A DNA stretch of 64,000 nt, from positions 124,001 through 188,000 of the forward strand of contig CAIJPD010000066.1 of the NCBI GenBank assembly GCA_903822495.1, in the 5' to 3' direction. The position numbers were made by a program, and so were the translations under genes. Below the pieces are notes generated by a model that was not told where the DNA came from, ran no database searches, and saw only the letters and a list, made by a program, of their open reading frames with translations. Each line of letters opens with the position of its first letter. Within the stretch, counting starts at the first letter, position 1. Shown one piece after another: positions 53,125 through 61,988 of this stretch. This stretch comes from an uncultured Chloroflexota bacterium. Lineage in GTDB: Bacteria; Chloroflexota; Limnocylindria; Limnocylindrales; CSP1-4.

Positions 53125-53547
53125 GTGCCACTCTACGACTATGTCTGCGGCGACTGCGGGGTTCGGACCGAGGTGATGCACGGTGTGCACGCTTCTGGGC
53201 CGGAGGCCTGCCCCAGCTGCAGCGGCGGGCCGATGAAGAAGGCCCTCACGGCGCCGGCCGTTCACTTCAAGGGGACGGGCTGGGCGAAGAAGGAGCGCGC
53301 CTCGTCGAGCGGGACCAAGGCAGCCTCCCGGGCGAACGAACCATCGAACGGTGGCGATTCGGCCGGGGAGGGGAGTGGCCACTCGACGCCCGAAGCGGCG
53401 TCCGCGTCCAACGCAAGCGGAGACAGTGCATCCGTGGCCGCATCGAGCGGGTCGACATCGCCCGGATCCGCGTCGAGCGGATCGTCATCCGCCGGATCGT
53501 CATCCGCCGGATCGTCATCGGCTCGATCGGGGGCCGGGGAGGGCTGA
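53125..53547 (+). CDS. FmdB-family zinc-ribbon protein with Ser/Ala/Gly tail
   Basis: 140 residues; AGGAGGAAGG lies before GTG 53125. MPLYDYVCGDCG and EACPSC give the zinc ligands Cys8, Cys11, Cys29 and Cys32 of the FmdB-type ribbon. PMKKALTAPAVHFKGTGWAKK is the conserved end. The last 90 residues are a low-complexity Ser/Ala/Gly tail encoded partly by the 15-bp repeat at 53479-53523. The role is unknown. Confidence 0.75.
   Translation: MPLYDYVCGDCGVRTEVMHGVHASGPEACPSCSGGPMKKALTAPAVHFKGTGWAKKERASSSGTKAASRANEPSNGGDSAGEGSGHSTPEAASASNASGDSASVAASSGSTSPGSASSGSSSAGSSSAGSSSARSGAGEG
53479..53523. repeat. Three tandem 15-bp copies inside the FmdB-like gene
   Basis: GGATCGTCATCCGCC at 53479-53493 and 53494-53508, with a variant at 53509-53523. 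The copies encode GSSSA units. The unit length of 15 bases equals that of the repeat at 40706. Confidence 0.85.
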
Positions 53548-53548
53548 C

Positions 53549-53791
53549 ATGCCTGGCGCGGCTGGGGACTGGATCACGCTGGCGGAGGCTGCCGACCTCC
53601 TGGCGGCCGCGAATGTGCGGTTCCAACGGTCGACCATCGGGCGCTGGGCTCGCAACGGCACGCTCCAGAGCATCAAGCTTGGTGGCCGCAGGTTCGTCCG
53701 CCGCGGTGAGGTCCGTGCCCTCGTGGCCCCGCCGCGCCGGGTGCGCGCCGAGGACATCCAGCCGGTGCTCTTCGACGACCTGAAGGGGTGA
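53549..53791 (+). CDS. Helix-turn-helix (MerR/excisionase-type) DNA-binding protein
   Basis: 80 residues. WITLAEAADLLAAANVRFQRSTIGRWARNGTLQSIKLGGRRFV (8-50) is the winged-helix of excisionase-like HTH proteins, with VPWxGRWA-type wing. The gene overlaps the YihY gene start by 4 bases (GTGA). It may regulate that operon or be unrelated to it. ATG 53549 overlaps the stop of the FmdB-like gene by no bases but follows within 1 base. Confidence 0.7.
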   Translation: MPGAAGDWITLAEAADLLAAANVRFQRSTIGRWARNGTLQSIKLGGRRFVRRGEVRALVAPPRRVRAEDIQPVLFDDLKG

Positions 53792-54684
53792 TCGGGGAGG
53801 GCAACCGGGCTCGACCCCTCCGAGCCCTGGAGCGGGTGGTCGCCGGTGTCCTGGGCATCCGCGGCGTGCGAGCCCTGCGCGCCACCGTCGAGCGCTATGG
53901 AGCGGCGGGCGGCAGCCTCCTGGCATCCGGCCTCGCCTACCGGGCGCTCTTCGCGTTGGTGCCCGGGATCCTGCTCATCCTGGGCATCTCCGGCACGGTG
54001 CTCGGCGACAGCCGGCTGCACGACCGGTTCGTCGACGTCGTGGTTGGCGTGATCCCGCCACTGCGGGACCTGCTGAAGCCGGCCGTCGATGAGCTGACCG
54101 CGCTGGCCGGTTCGATCACCCTCCTGGGCCTCGTCGGCCTGACTTGGGGAGCCAGTCAGTTCTACACGGCGTTCGAGGACGCCCTGAGTCGAGTCTTTGG
54201 CGGCGTCTCGCGACGGGGGATTGTGCGCCGCACCATCCTGGGGGTCCTGTCCGTCGGCGCGCTCGGCCTGGTCTTCATGATGGTCACGGTCGTGGCAGGT
54301 GTCCGTGCCTTCGTCACCGCCGCCGAGGCGACGGGCGGCCGGCCGCTCTCGGTCCTGGTGGCGCTGCTCTTCGATCTGACCGGCCCGATCGCGACCGCCG
54401 CGGCGCTCAGCACCGTCTATCGGCTGGTCCCACCCAGGCGCGCCGGGTGGCGCGCGATCATGCCGCCTGCGATCGTCGTGACGGCGGTGCTCGTCGTCGT
54501 CGCCCGGCTCTTCGTGTTCGTGGCACCGCGCCTCATCGGCGCCGCCGCCGTCCTGGGCACGGTCGCCACGGCGTTTGCGGCGCTGGCATGGCTCAGCATC
54601 ACGTTCCAGGCGGTGCTGCTGGGCGCGGCGTGGATCGATGTTCGGGACCGCGCGGCAGGCGAGGCCCGGGCAGCAGCCTCCTAG
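53788..54684 (+). CDS. YihY/BrkB-type membrane protein
   Basis: 298 residues with six or seven hydrophobic segments. SLLASGLAYRALFALVPGIL (from about 44) is the conserved opening of the YihY family, and later TWGASQFYTAFEDALSRVFG fits. Once called ribonuclease BN, the family is now seen as membrane proteins of unknown function. GTGA start overlap with the HTH gene. Confidence 0.85.
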   Translation: MIGEGNRARPLRALERVVAGVLGIRGVRALRATVERYGAAGGSLLASGLAYRALFALVPGILLILGISGTVLGDSRLHDRFVDVVVGVIPPLRDLLKPAVDELTALAGSITLLGLVGLTWGASQFYTAFEDALSRVFGGVSRRGIVRRTILGVLSVGALGLVFMMVTVVAGVRAFVTAAEATGGRPLSVLVALLFDLTGPIATAAALSTVYRLVPPRRAGWRAIMPPAIVVTAVLVVVARLFVFVAPRLIGAAAVLGTVATAFAALAWLSITFQAVLLGAAWIDVRDRAAGEARAAAS

Positions 54685-54853
54685 CGACTCTGGTGCTGTC
54701 GGGCGCCCGGTGCGGCCGCAGCCCGATGGGGCCGTCCGGCACTGGCCGGTCAGGCGGGCCGCCCCGATCCTCCATTGAACGGTCCGGTCGGCAGCCGGGC
54801 CCGCGTCCCGCGGTCATTGGCCTGCTCGTCAGGCCTCCCGGGAGGCCCGCGCC

Positions 54854-55309
54854 GTGGTTCCACTTGCGCTCACCGCGACCGAACGTCGGCTGGCCGCCAT
54901 CGCGGCCGTTGCTGCCTGCCTCGCCGGCCTGGTGGCCGCCGCCTATGTGCTGGACTGGTGCCTCGCAGCCACAGACGAAACGCTGCTCGGCGCCACGATC
55001 GTCGGCCTGGCGCTCTTCACGCCGACATGGATCTCGGTGGCCGCGGGGGTGCGCCTGGCCGGCCGCGTTCGTGAGCCGTGGATGGACACGCGATCGCTCC
55101 CGCGTCCCACGCTGGCCATGATCCTGGCGGCGCCCCTGGTGATCGCGACGACCACGTACGGCCAGCTTGGCCCCGCAGACGCCTGGCGCTGGGCCTCGCT
55201 CCTGCCGGCCCTGGCCGCGGTGCTGGCGGTGACTGCCGTGCTGAGCACGCTCTGGCGACGGCTCCGACGCCGGGACGCGACACGCTGGACGCCGATCCGG
55301 GTGCGCTAG
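54854..55309 (+). CDS. Small integral membrane protein, hypothetical
   Basis: 151 residues with four hydrophobic segments (LAAIAAVAACLAGLVAAAY, ATIVGLALFTPTWISVAAGV and two later). The GTG start has GGGAGG about 10 bases upstream (54840-54845). No family recognised. It follows the YihY gene after 169 bases with nothing obvious between. Confidence 0.5.
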   Translation: MVPLALTATERRLAAIAAVAACLAGLVAAAYVLDWCLAATDETLLGATIVGLALFTPTWISVAAGVRLAGRVREPWMDTRSLPRPTLAMILAAPLVIATTTYGQLGPADAWRWASLLPALAAVLAVTAVLSTLWRRLRRRDATRWTPIRVR

Positions 55310-55345
55310 CGACGACCGCAGAAGAGGGTTGAGACCGCCGGGTCG

Positions 55346-56806
55346 TCAGCCCTGGCGGGTTCCGCAGCGGCGGCAGAAACGGGCGGTGGCCGAGAGGGAG
55401 AGTCCGCAGTTGACGCAGGCCTGGCCGCCGGCCGCGGCGGCCACCCGAGGTGCCGTGGCGACGGGTGAGCTGCCCGGCGCGGGGACGCCCACTGCCTTGG
55501 CAGCCGACCGAACGGCATCGGCGGGCGTGGGGCCGGTCATCGGCCGAGGAGCCTCGGGGGCGCGGATGCTCCAGGCCGCGAAGCGCGGATCCTCCGCGAG
55601 GCCGGACCCTTCGGAGCGGCGCGGGATCGCGTCGGTCTCCAGGTGCGCCGCCGCTCGGCGTGGCTCCACGACCGGCTGGGGCCGCGGTGAAGGCAGAGTG
55701 ACGAAGGGAAGCAGATCCGCAGTCGACGGGTGCGGCAAGGGCATGGCGAACTCGGGCTCCGGCTGGGGCACCGCGACGTCGGGCTCCAGCTGGGCCACCG
55801 CGACCTCGGGCCCCGGCTGGGGCTCGACCATCAGGGGGGCAAGTACCGGCATGGTCGCCAGTTGTGCGTCAGTGCGGAGCGCCGCCTCGTACGCAGCGAT
55901 CGCCGCGTCCAGGCTGGTCCCCGGATGGAGCCACTCGGATGTACTCCCGGGCACCTGCGCGCCGGGTGCCGTCGCCGTGGGGGTCAGGGGTCCTGCCGCG
56001 ACCGGCTCGACCGCGGTTGGCGCCGCCACGGCCGGCTCGACCACGATCGGTCTGTCTGCGGCCTTCGCCCAGGGCGCCATGTGTGACGCGATGGGTGCGT
56101 CGTCGTCGAACTCGGCGGCGCGAGCATCGTTCTTGGGCTCGGTCGCAATGTTGGTGGGCGGCTCGGTCGGCCACGCCACCGTCCCGGTGAGCCCGACCGA
56201 TGCCGCATCGGCGTCGAGCGGGTTCCGCGCCGTGGCGGCCTCCGGTGCGGACGGTGCTGCCGTGACCCCTCCCGCGATGGGCCTGCCCCACTCGTCAACC
56301 TGCCGCGGGGTTGCCGGCTGGTCGCGCGCCTGGTTGGGCCGCCCGGTCGCCGTTGGGCCGCTGGTCGGACCGCCCGGCCAAGCCTCCGCGTGCGCGGCGC
56401 CGTTCTGCGCCGCCGCCTGCTCCAGGCGGGCCTCCTCGGGTGCCATCGCGGTGCGGAGGCCATCGAGGCCCTCCGGGGTATTGGAGTCGGCCGTAGGCAC
56501 GCACGTCAGGCACACGCCGGCGGCCGGGTTCCAGCAGGTGACGCACGTGTACTGTCGGCAGGAGAGGCAGAAGTGGAAGGCGCCGTGGAATGCCTCGAGT
56601 GCCCGGCTGTTGGCCGCTCGCTCGTCGTCGTGACGGGCGGTCTCCAGCGCCTCATCAAGGCTGGATGCCCGCGTCAGGGCCAACTTCCGCAGGCCCTTCC
56701 CGAGCACGCGGACGCCCGCCAGGGCCCCCGACTTCGCCCGATGGCTCTCGAGCTGGTATCTGGTGCCGCAGCGTTCGCAGAACGATTCGGAGAGGGCCTG
56801 GGTCAT
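55346..56806 (-). CDS. Protein with zinc ribbons at both ends and Pro/Ala-rich middle
   Basis: 486 residues from ATG 56806. The N-terminal region has CERCG (10-14) and a cluster FCLSCRQYTCVTCWNPAAGVC (about 79-99), a possible double zinc finger. The middle 300 residues are Pro/Ala/Glu/Thr-rich without structure. The C-terminal zinc ribbon is CVNCGLSLSATARFCRRCG. Zinc ribbons of this type are found in scaffold or regulator proteins. I do not recognise the family. The opposite strand is occupied by a GC-rich antisense frame only. Confidence 0.55.
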   Translation of the reverse strand: MTQALSESFCERCGTRYQLESHRAKSGALAGVRVLGKGLRKLALTRASSLDEALETARHDDERAANSRALEAFHGAFHFCLSCRQYTCVTCWNPAAGVCLTCVPTADSNTPEGLDGLRTAMAPEEARLEQAAAQNGAAHAEAWPGGPTSGPTATGRPNQARDQPATPRQVDEWGRPIAGGVTAAPSAPEAATARNPLDADAASVGLTGTVAWPTEPPTNIATEPKNDARAAEFDDDAPIASHMAPWAKAADRPIVVEPAVAAPTAVEPVAAGPLTPTATAPGAQVPGSTSEWLHPGTSLDAAIAAYEAALRTDAQLATMPVLAPLMVEPQPGPEVAVAQLEPDVAVPQPEPEFAMPLPHPSTADLLPFVTLPSPRPQPVVEPRRAAAHLETDAIPRRSEGSGLAEDPRFAAWSIRAPEAPRPMTGPTPADAVRSAAKAVGVPAPGSSPVATAPRVAAAAGGQACVNCGLSLSATARFCRRCGTRQG

Positions 56807-56935
56807 CCCGTTTCTGGCTCGTGCCGTCCGGTGGCGTTCGCACAAGGCGCCACCCACCCCAGAATAGGCTCCTCAGCCCCGGCAGCCAACCTCCCTGTTC
56901 AGGCCATGACCATCGGGGCACCCGGAGACGACTGC

Positions 56936-56941
56936 TAGACT
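56936..56941 (+). promoter_or_regulatory. Candidate -10 of a leaderless gene
   Basis: TAGACT lies 8 bases before GTG 56950. There is no ribosome-binding site, so a leaderless start is likely. Confidence 0.4.
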
Positions 56942-56949
56942 CTCGCCCC

Positions 56950-57150
56950 GTGTCCACCCCACCCGAACCCGCCCGCCGGCCCGTCCTCGAGCGCCTCGGC
57001 CTCGCCGCCATCGCGCTGATCCTGGCCGTCCTGTTCGGGGGCGTTGGTGTCGCCTCATGGCTGGGCGGTGAGCCGTTCCTCGCGCTGATGGGCGTGGTCG
57101 GCTGCCTGATGACCGCCTGGGCGGGCGCCAACACCCTCATCCGCGGCTGA
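56950..57150 (+). CDS. Small two-helix membrane protein, hypothetical
   Basis: 66 residues with two hydrophobic segments, [20 protein letters not shown] and [17 protein letters not shown]. The short N-terminus is Pro/Arg-rich, the loop contains SWLGGEP. It follows a leaderless-type -10 directly. No family recognised. Confidence 0.5.
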   Translation: MSTPPEPARRPVLERLGLAAIALILAVLFGGVGVASWLGGEPFLALMGVVGCLMTAWAGANTLIRG

Positions 57151-57289
57151 CATGGCGCACGCCTGCCGTCGTCTGGTCCAGCCGGCCGGGGGATGATCCG
57201 TCATGTGGATTCCGACGTACTGACCCTCGTGGGGCAATGCCGGCGAACCGGCGCGCATCACGCCAACGGCCCTTCCTTCGTCCTCGTCG

Positions 57290-57295
57290 TACCAT
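57290..57295 (+). promoter_or_regulatory. Candidate -10 of the MoxR/DUF58/transglutaminase operon
   Basis: TACCAT lies 58 bases before ATG 57354. No -35 seen. Confidence 0.25.
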
Positions 57296-57353
57296 CCTCC
57301 GCAACACCTCCGGGCCACCCGGCCCTGTTCACCCCGTAGTCCCAGGGGACGCC

Positions 57354-58349
57354 ATGAGCAAGATCCAGGAGACCGGCGACAGGGTTCTCGCGAACGTCGA
57401 GCGTGTGATCGTGGGCAAGCACCACGAGGTCCGGCTCGCGTTGGTCGCGCTCCTCTGCCGCGGGCACCTGCTCATCGAGGATGTCCCGGGGACCGGCAAG
57501 ACGGTGCTGGCCAAGGCCATTGCCAAGAGCCTCGGCTGCACCTTCCGGCGCATCCAGTTCACCCCGGACCTCCTGCCCTCCGACGTGACCGGGCTCTCGA
57601 TCTACAACCAGAAGTCCCAGGAGTTCGAGTTCCGCGCCGGGCCCATCATGAGCCAGGTGGTCCTCGCGGACGAGATCAACCGGGCAACGCCCAAGACCCA
57701 GTCCGCGCTCCTCGAATGCATGGAGGAGCGCCAGGCCACGGTGGATGGCGTCACCTACATGATGCCGGACCCGTTCCTGGTCATCGCCACCCAGAACCCG
57801 ATCGAGTACGAAGGGACCTTCGCGCTCCCCGAGGCTCAGTTGGACCGGTTCATGCTCCGCATCAGGCTTGGCTACCCGCAGCCGGTCGAGGAGATCCTCA
57901 TCCTCGACGAGCAGAAGCGGCGCCATCCGGTCGATGAGATCGCCGTGGTGTGCTCTACCGAGGAGCTGCGCGCCATGCAGGCGGCCGTCCGCGAGGTCTA
58001 CGTGGATCCGGCCATCTCGGAATACATCGTTCGGCTGGTGGGCGCGTCCCGACAGCACCCGGACGTGTACCTGGGCGCCTCGCCGCGCGGGTCCATCGCC
58101 CTCTACCGGGCCGGGCAGGCGCTGGCCGGCCTGCTGGGTCGCGACTACGTCATCCCGGACGACATCAAGGCGCTCGTTGAGCCGGCCCTGGCCCACCGAC
58201 TGATCATCAAGACCAGCTCGTCGATCCACGACGTGGGTCCGGTCCAGGTTGTCCGCGAACTGCTCGAGCAGACGCCGGTCGAAGCCGGCGGTCGGGCGGC
58301 CATCGGCGGCCGGCCTCCGGAGCTGAGCCAGCCGGCGCGCGGGCGCTGA
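57354..58349 (+). CDS. MoxR-family AAA+ ATPase
   Basis: 331 residues. Walker [10 protein letters not shown] (42-50), Walker [17 protein letters not shown] and sensor 1 [14 protein letters not shown] are those of the MoxR subgroup that is followed by DUF58 and transglutaminase genes. ATG 57354 has CAGGGG 6 bases ahead. AAA+ chaperone action on membrane or secreted proteins is the usual interpretation. First of three genes that seem to form one operon. Confidence 0.92.
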   Translation: MSKIQETGDRVLANVERVIVGKHHEVRLALVALLCRGHLLIEDVPGTGKTVLAKAIAKSLGCTFRRIQFTPDLLPSDVTGLSIYNQKSQEFEFRAGPIMSQVVLADEINRATPKTQSALLECMEERQATVDGVTYMMPDPFLVIATQNPIEYEGTFALPEAQLDRFMLRIRLGYPQPVEEILILDEQKRRHPVDEIAVVCSTEELRAMQAAVREVYVDPAISEYIVRLVGASRQHPDVYLGASPRGSIALYRAGQALAGLLGRDYVIPDDIKALVEPALAHRLIIKTSSSIHDVGPVQVVRELLEQTPVEAGGRAAIGGRPPELSQPARGR

Positions 58350-58380
58350 GCGGGCCGCGGACCCACGGGGCCAGCGCGTC

Positions 58381-59640
58381 GTGCTCCGGCGTCTGCAGCT
58401 CACGATCCTCGGGCTTGTCCTGCTGGGGACCGCGTTCGGGACCGGCGAGGCGTTCCTCTTCTACCTCGTCTACCTGAGCCTGCTGGTCGTCGGCGGGTCC
58501 TACATCCTGACTCGACTCGGGCTCGCCGACCTGGAGGCCGGCTACGCGGTGGGGGCGCTGAGCGGCCACGTCGGCGACAAGCTGACGGTCACCTACACGG
58601 TCCGGAACACCAGCCGGATTCCCAAGCCGTGGCTCGAGGTCCACAACCCGTCCTCGCTCCCCGGCGGGTTGCCCGGCCGGGCTATCGCCGTCGGCGGCCG
58701 CACCGAGCGCAGCTGGCTGGTCCGGACGCCGCTCGATCGCCGGGGACACTTCCGGATCGAGCCGCTGGTGATCCGCACGGGGGACCCGTTTGGGCTGTTC
58801 GAATCGTCGGCCGCCGTCGGGAACGGCGTGACGGTGGTGGTCTATCCCCGCGTCGAGGCGCTGCCGCTCTGGCGCCTCCCGGCGGCGACCGTCGAGGGTG
58901 CCCGCTCCGCCCCCGAGCGTTCCTTCCACGCGACGCCCCTGGTGACAACGGTTCGCCCATATGCGCCCGGTGACGCGATGAACCGGATTCACTGGCCGTC
59001 GACGGCTCGCCAGGGGGAGATCCAGGTCAAGGAGTTCGAGCTGGAGCAGACCGCGGACCTGTGGATCGTCCTGGACCTGGATCGCGACTGCCAGGTGGGC
59101 CGCGGCGACCAGTCGTCGGTGGAGGTGGCCGTCCGCGCCGCGGCCTCCATCGCCGACCGCGCCCTGCGCGAGAACCGAGCCGTGGGCATCACGGTGAACG
59201 CCCGCCAGCTGGGCCAGGTGCCGGCCGACCGCGGCTCCCGGCAACGGCTCAAGATCATGCAGCTGCTGGCGGCAGTCTCCGGGGACGGGGCGGCACCGCT
59301 GGTGGAGGCGCTGATCCGGACCGCTCCCCGCATCCGCCACGGGATGACGACGGTGGTGATCACGGGCTCGCAGGACCCGGTCTGGGTGCGCCCCCTGGCC
59401 ACCCTCCGTCGCAAGGGCATCAGCGCGGTCGTCGTCACGCTCGATCAGCTGGCCTTCCGCCAGGCCGCCGACTCCACAGGCGTCCATCGCAGCCTTGCGC
59501 CCGCCCTGCCGGCGACGCCCGAGCTGGCGGCGACGCTCGCCCAGCGGTCGCGTGCCCTCAAGCACACGCTCTCGGAGTTCCGGATCGCGTCGTACACGGT
59601 GGTGCCTGGTCGGGACCTCGGGGAGCAGCTGGTCTCGTGA
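58381..59640 (+). CDS. DUF58 domain membrane-anchored protein
   Basis: 419 residues, GTG start. Two N-terminal membrane segments (LTILGLVLLGTAFGTGEAFL, FYLVYLSLLVVGGSYIL) precede a beta-rich domain and the DUF58 VWA-like domain with RPYAPGDAMNRIHWPSTARQG (near 197-217), the family signature. It lies between the MoxR and transglutaminase genes; the family partners physically with MoxR. Overlap with the next gene is 4 bases (GTGA). Confidence 0.9.
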   Translation: MLRRLQLTILGLVLLGTAFGTGEAFLFYLVYLSLLVVGGSYILTRLGLADLEAGYAVGALSGHVGDKLTVTYTVRNTSRIPKPWLEVHNPSSLPGGLPGRAIAVGGRTERSWLVRTPLDRRGHFRIEPLVIRTGDPFGLFESSAAVGNGVTVVVYPRVEALPLWRLPAATVEGARSAPERSFHATPLVTTVRPYAPGDAMNRIHWPSTARQGEIQVKEFELEQTADLWIVLDLDRDCQVGRGDQSSVEVAVRAAASIADRALRENRAVGITVNARQLGQVPADRGSRQRLKIMQLLAAVSGDGAAPLVEALIRTAPRIRHGMTTVVITGSQDPVWVRPLATLRRKGISAVVVTLDQLAFRQAADSTGVHRSLAPALPATPELAATLAQRSRALKHTLSEFRIASYTVVPGRDLGEQLVS

Positions 59641-61988
59641 CAGCCACCGCGTCCGTCCGTCCACTCGATCGCGCCGCCCGGCCGCTGCCGCTCGCCCCGG
59701 CCGAGGGCTGGCTCACGGTGATCCTCGTCGCGCTGATGGCCGCCGCGGTGTGCTGGTCGATCGACGATGGCGCCTGGATCCTGGGGCGCGGCAACCTCAC
59801 CGACTTCATGGTCCCCGTCACCATCGCCGGCGTGCTGGTCGGGTTTGCGGGCGGGAAGCTGCGCTGGTCGCGCTGGCGTACGCACGTCGCCGGCGCCCTG
59901 CTCGCGGCCGTCGTGCTGCCGCTGATTGGCGCCTGGCTGCTCAAGCCCACCCAGACCGATCCGGTCTCGCTCTTCCGCCTCATGGCGCAGGTCGTCGGGA
60001 CGGTCTGGGTCGATTTTGTGGTCCAGCACCGGACCACCACCCGCGAGTTCGGGCACTACATGCTCTTCTTCGGGGTCCTGGCCTGGGGGACCGGCCAGTA
60101 CGCCGGCTACGCCGTCTTCGGCCACCGGCGCCCGTTCGATGCGGCCCTCGTCCTGGGCCTCGCCCTCCTGCTGTCGATGGCGCTCAACGAGCATGACCAG
60201 CTGTTCCTGCTGGTCGCCTTCACGGTGGCGGCGCTGCTCCTGATGAACCGTTCCCATGCGCTGGACGAGCGGACCAAGTGGCTGCGCAGCCGGATCGGCG
60301 ATCCGGGCGCCGTCCGTGGCGCCTACCAGCGCGGCGGCGCCATCTTCGTGGCACTCGCGGTCGCGGGGGCGGTTGTCCTGACGGCGACCGCCCGTTCGGC
60401 GCCGCTCCAGTCGGCTCTGGCCGACCTGCCGCAGCGACTGGTGGAGATCAGCCAATCGCTCCAGCGCTTCCTGCCCACGGGCGGCTCCAATCGGACCGTC
60501 AGCGCGCTCGCGTTTGGGGCCAATCTCCCCATCGCCAACCGGTGGGGGAGCCAGGACGGGACGGCCTTCACGGTGGTCCTCCCGGCCGGGGAGACGCAGC
60601 GGCTCTACTGGCGGGCGGTCACCTACGCCAAGTTCGACCTGAACTCATGGACCTTCGGGAGCACCCATGGGACCAGCCGCGTCGCCGGGGCGCCGCTGCT
60701 CAAGGGTCTCGCGGACGATCCACAGCAGCTCCAGGGCCGGCGGAGCGTGACCATCACCATCCGGCCGGATGCCTACCGCGGCGACGTGGTCATGGCCCCC
60801 CAGACCATCCTCAGCATCGACCGTCCCGCATCGATCAGCGTGACCGGTTCCGCCGGCTACTTCACGAGCGCGAACAGCGCGGGGACCGGCCCCTACAGCG
60901 TGACCGCCCTCGTGCCCACGCTGGGCGACGACCAGCCGGGCGCCCTGACGCAGAATCGGCTCAGGGCCGCCGGCACGGACTATCCCACCGAGATCCGGGC
61001 GCTCTATCTCGACGTCCCTCCTGGCGCCCTCGGCCCGCAGGCCGAGGCCCTCCTGGCGCGCATCCGGTCGCAGGTCGCGACCACCACCCCGTTCGACACG
61101 GCGGCCGGGATGGTCAACTACTTCCGCAATCCGTCGAACTTCACCTACGACACCGATCTGCGCGAAGCACCCTGCGACGGCCTGAGCACCGTCGAGTGCT
61201 TCGCCAAGGTTCGTCGCGGGTTCTGCCAGTACTACGCCTCCACGATGGCGATCTTCCTGCGCGAGATGGGCATCCCGGCGCGCTACGTGGAGGGCTTCCT
61301 GCCCGGCACACGGTCGGGCGGCATCGAGACCATCGCCTATGCCTCCGCACACGCCTGGGTCGAGGCCTACTTCCCCGGCTTCGGGTGGGTGGAGTTCGAT
61401 CCCACCGGGGGAGGCGTCGCCCGTGATGTCGCGCTGCCGTCGGGACAGCCAGTGGCGCAGGCGACGTTTGACCCAAGCGCCAGCGTGGTGCCGGTGGACA
61501 ACCCGGGCGACGAGACGGGCCTCGATGGCGCCGGGAATGACACATTCGACCCTGGTGCCTTCGGTGGGGACTCGACCATCTCCTTCGTCCTCGTGGGGCT
61601 GCTCCTGGCCCTTGGGGTGATGGTTGTCGCCATCCGCGTCACGATCCGGGGCCCGCGCGGACAGATCGGCCCCGATCAGGCCTGGGTCGGGCTCGTGGGC
61701 CTGGCGCGCCGGTTCGGTCTCGGACCCCGTCCGGCCCAGACGGTGTACGAGTACGCCGGGATGCTGGGTGAGGCGATGCCCACCGTACGGCCCGAGCTCG
61801 CGACGGTGGCCAACGCCAAGGTCGAGGTGACCTACGGGCGCCGCGCGCTGGGGGATGAACGGCTCCGCGCCATGCGCGATGCCTCCGTCCGACTTCGAAT
61901 GCACCTGCTCCGACTGGCCGTGCGCGGCCGTCTCCGGCGCCCCCGAAGCGCCGGCCCGGACCCCAGGCTGCGGCGCCGCTCCGACTAG
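59637..61988 (+). CDS. Transglutaminase-like membrane protein (TgpA/DUF3488 type)
   Basis: 783 residues, GTG start. An N-terminal block of six or seven membrane helices (about 20-245) is followed by an outside domain with a transglutaminase core: Cys530 in RRGFCQYYAST, His572 in ASAHAWVEAY and Asp588 in VEFDPTGGG make the triad. A further membrane helix (about 645-665) and a DUF4129-like tail follow. These enzymes act as transglutaminases or peptidases at the membrane exterior. The 3' end converges with the histidine phosphatase (4-base overlap). Confidence 0.88.
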   Translation: MTATASVRPLDRAARPLPLAPAEGWLTVILVALMAAAVCWSIDDGAWILGRGNLTDFMVPVTIAGVLVGFAGGKLRWSRWRTHVAGALLAAVVLPLIGAWLLKPTQTDPVSLFRLMAQVVGTVWVDFVVQHRTTTREFGHYMLFFGVLAWGTGQYAGYAVFGHRRPFDAALVLGLALLLSMALNEHDQLFLLVAFTVAALLLMNRSHALDERTKWLRSRIGDPGAVRGAYQRGGAIFVALAVAGAVVLTATARSAPLQSALADLPQRLVEISQSLQRFLPTGGSNRTVSALAFGANLPIANRWGSQDGTAFTVVLPAGETQRLYWRAVTYAKFDLNSWTFGSTHGTSRVAGAPLLKGLADDPQQLQGRRSVTITIRPDAYRGDVVMAPQTILSIDRPASISVTGSAGYFTSANSAGTGPYSVTALVPTLGDDQPGALTQNRLRAAGTDYPTEIRALYLDVPPGALGPQAEALLARIRSQVATTTPFDTAAGMVNYFRNPSNFTYDTDLREAPCDGLSTVECFAKVRRGFCQYYASTMAIFLREMGIPARYVEGFLPGTRSGGIETIAYASAHAWVEAYFPGFGWVEFDPTGGGVARDVALPSGQPVAQATFDPSASVVPVDNPGDETGLDGAGNDTFDPGAFGGDSTISFVLVGLLLALGVMVVAIRVTIRGPRGQIGPDQAWVGLVGLARRFGLGPRPAQTVYEYAGMLGEAMPTVRPELATVANAKVEVTYGRRALGDERLRAMRDASVRLRMHLLRLAVRGRLRRPRSAGPDPRLRRRSD

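Noticed and set aside
53549-53791. Excisionase of an integrated element
   Set aside because: The HTH fold is shared by many regulators and no integrase, repeat or attachment site was found around it.
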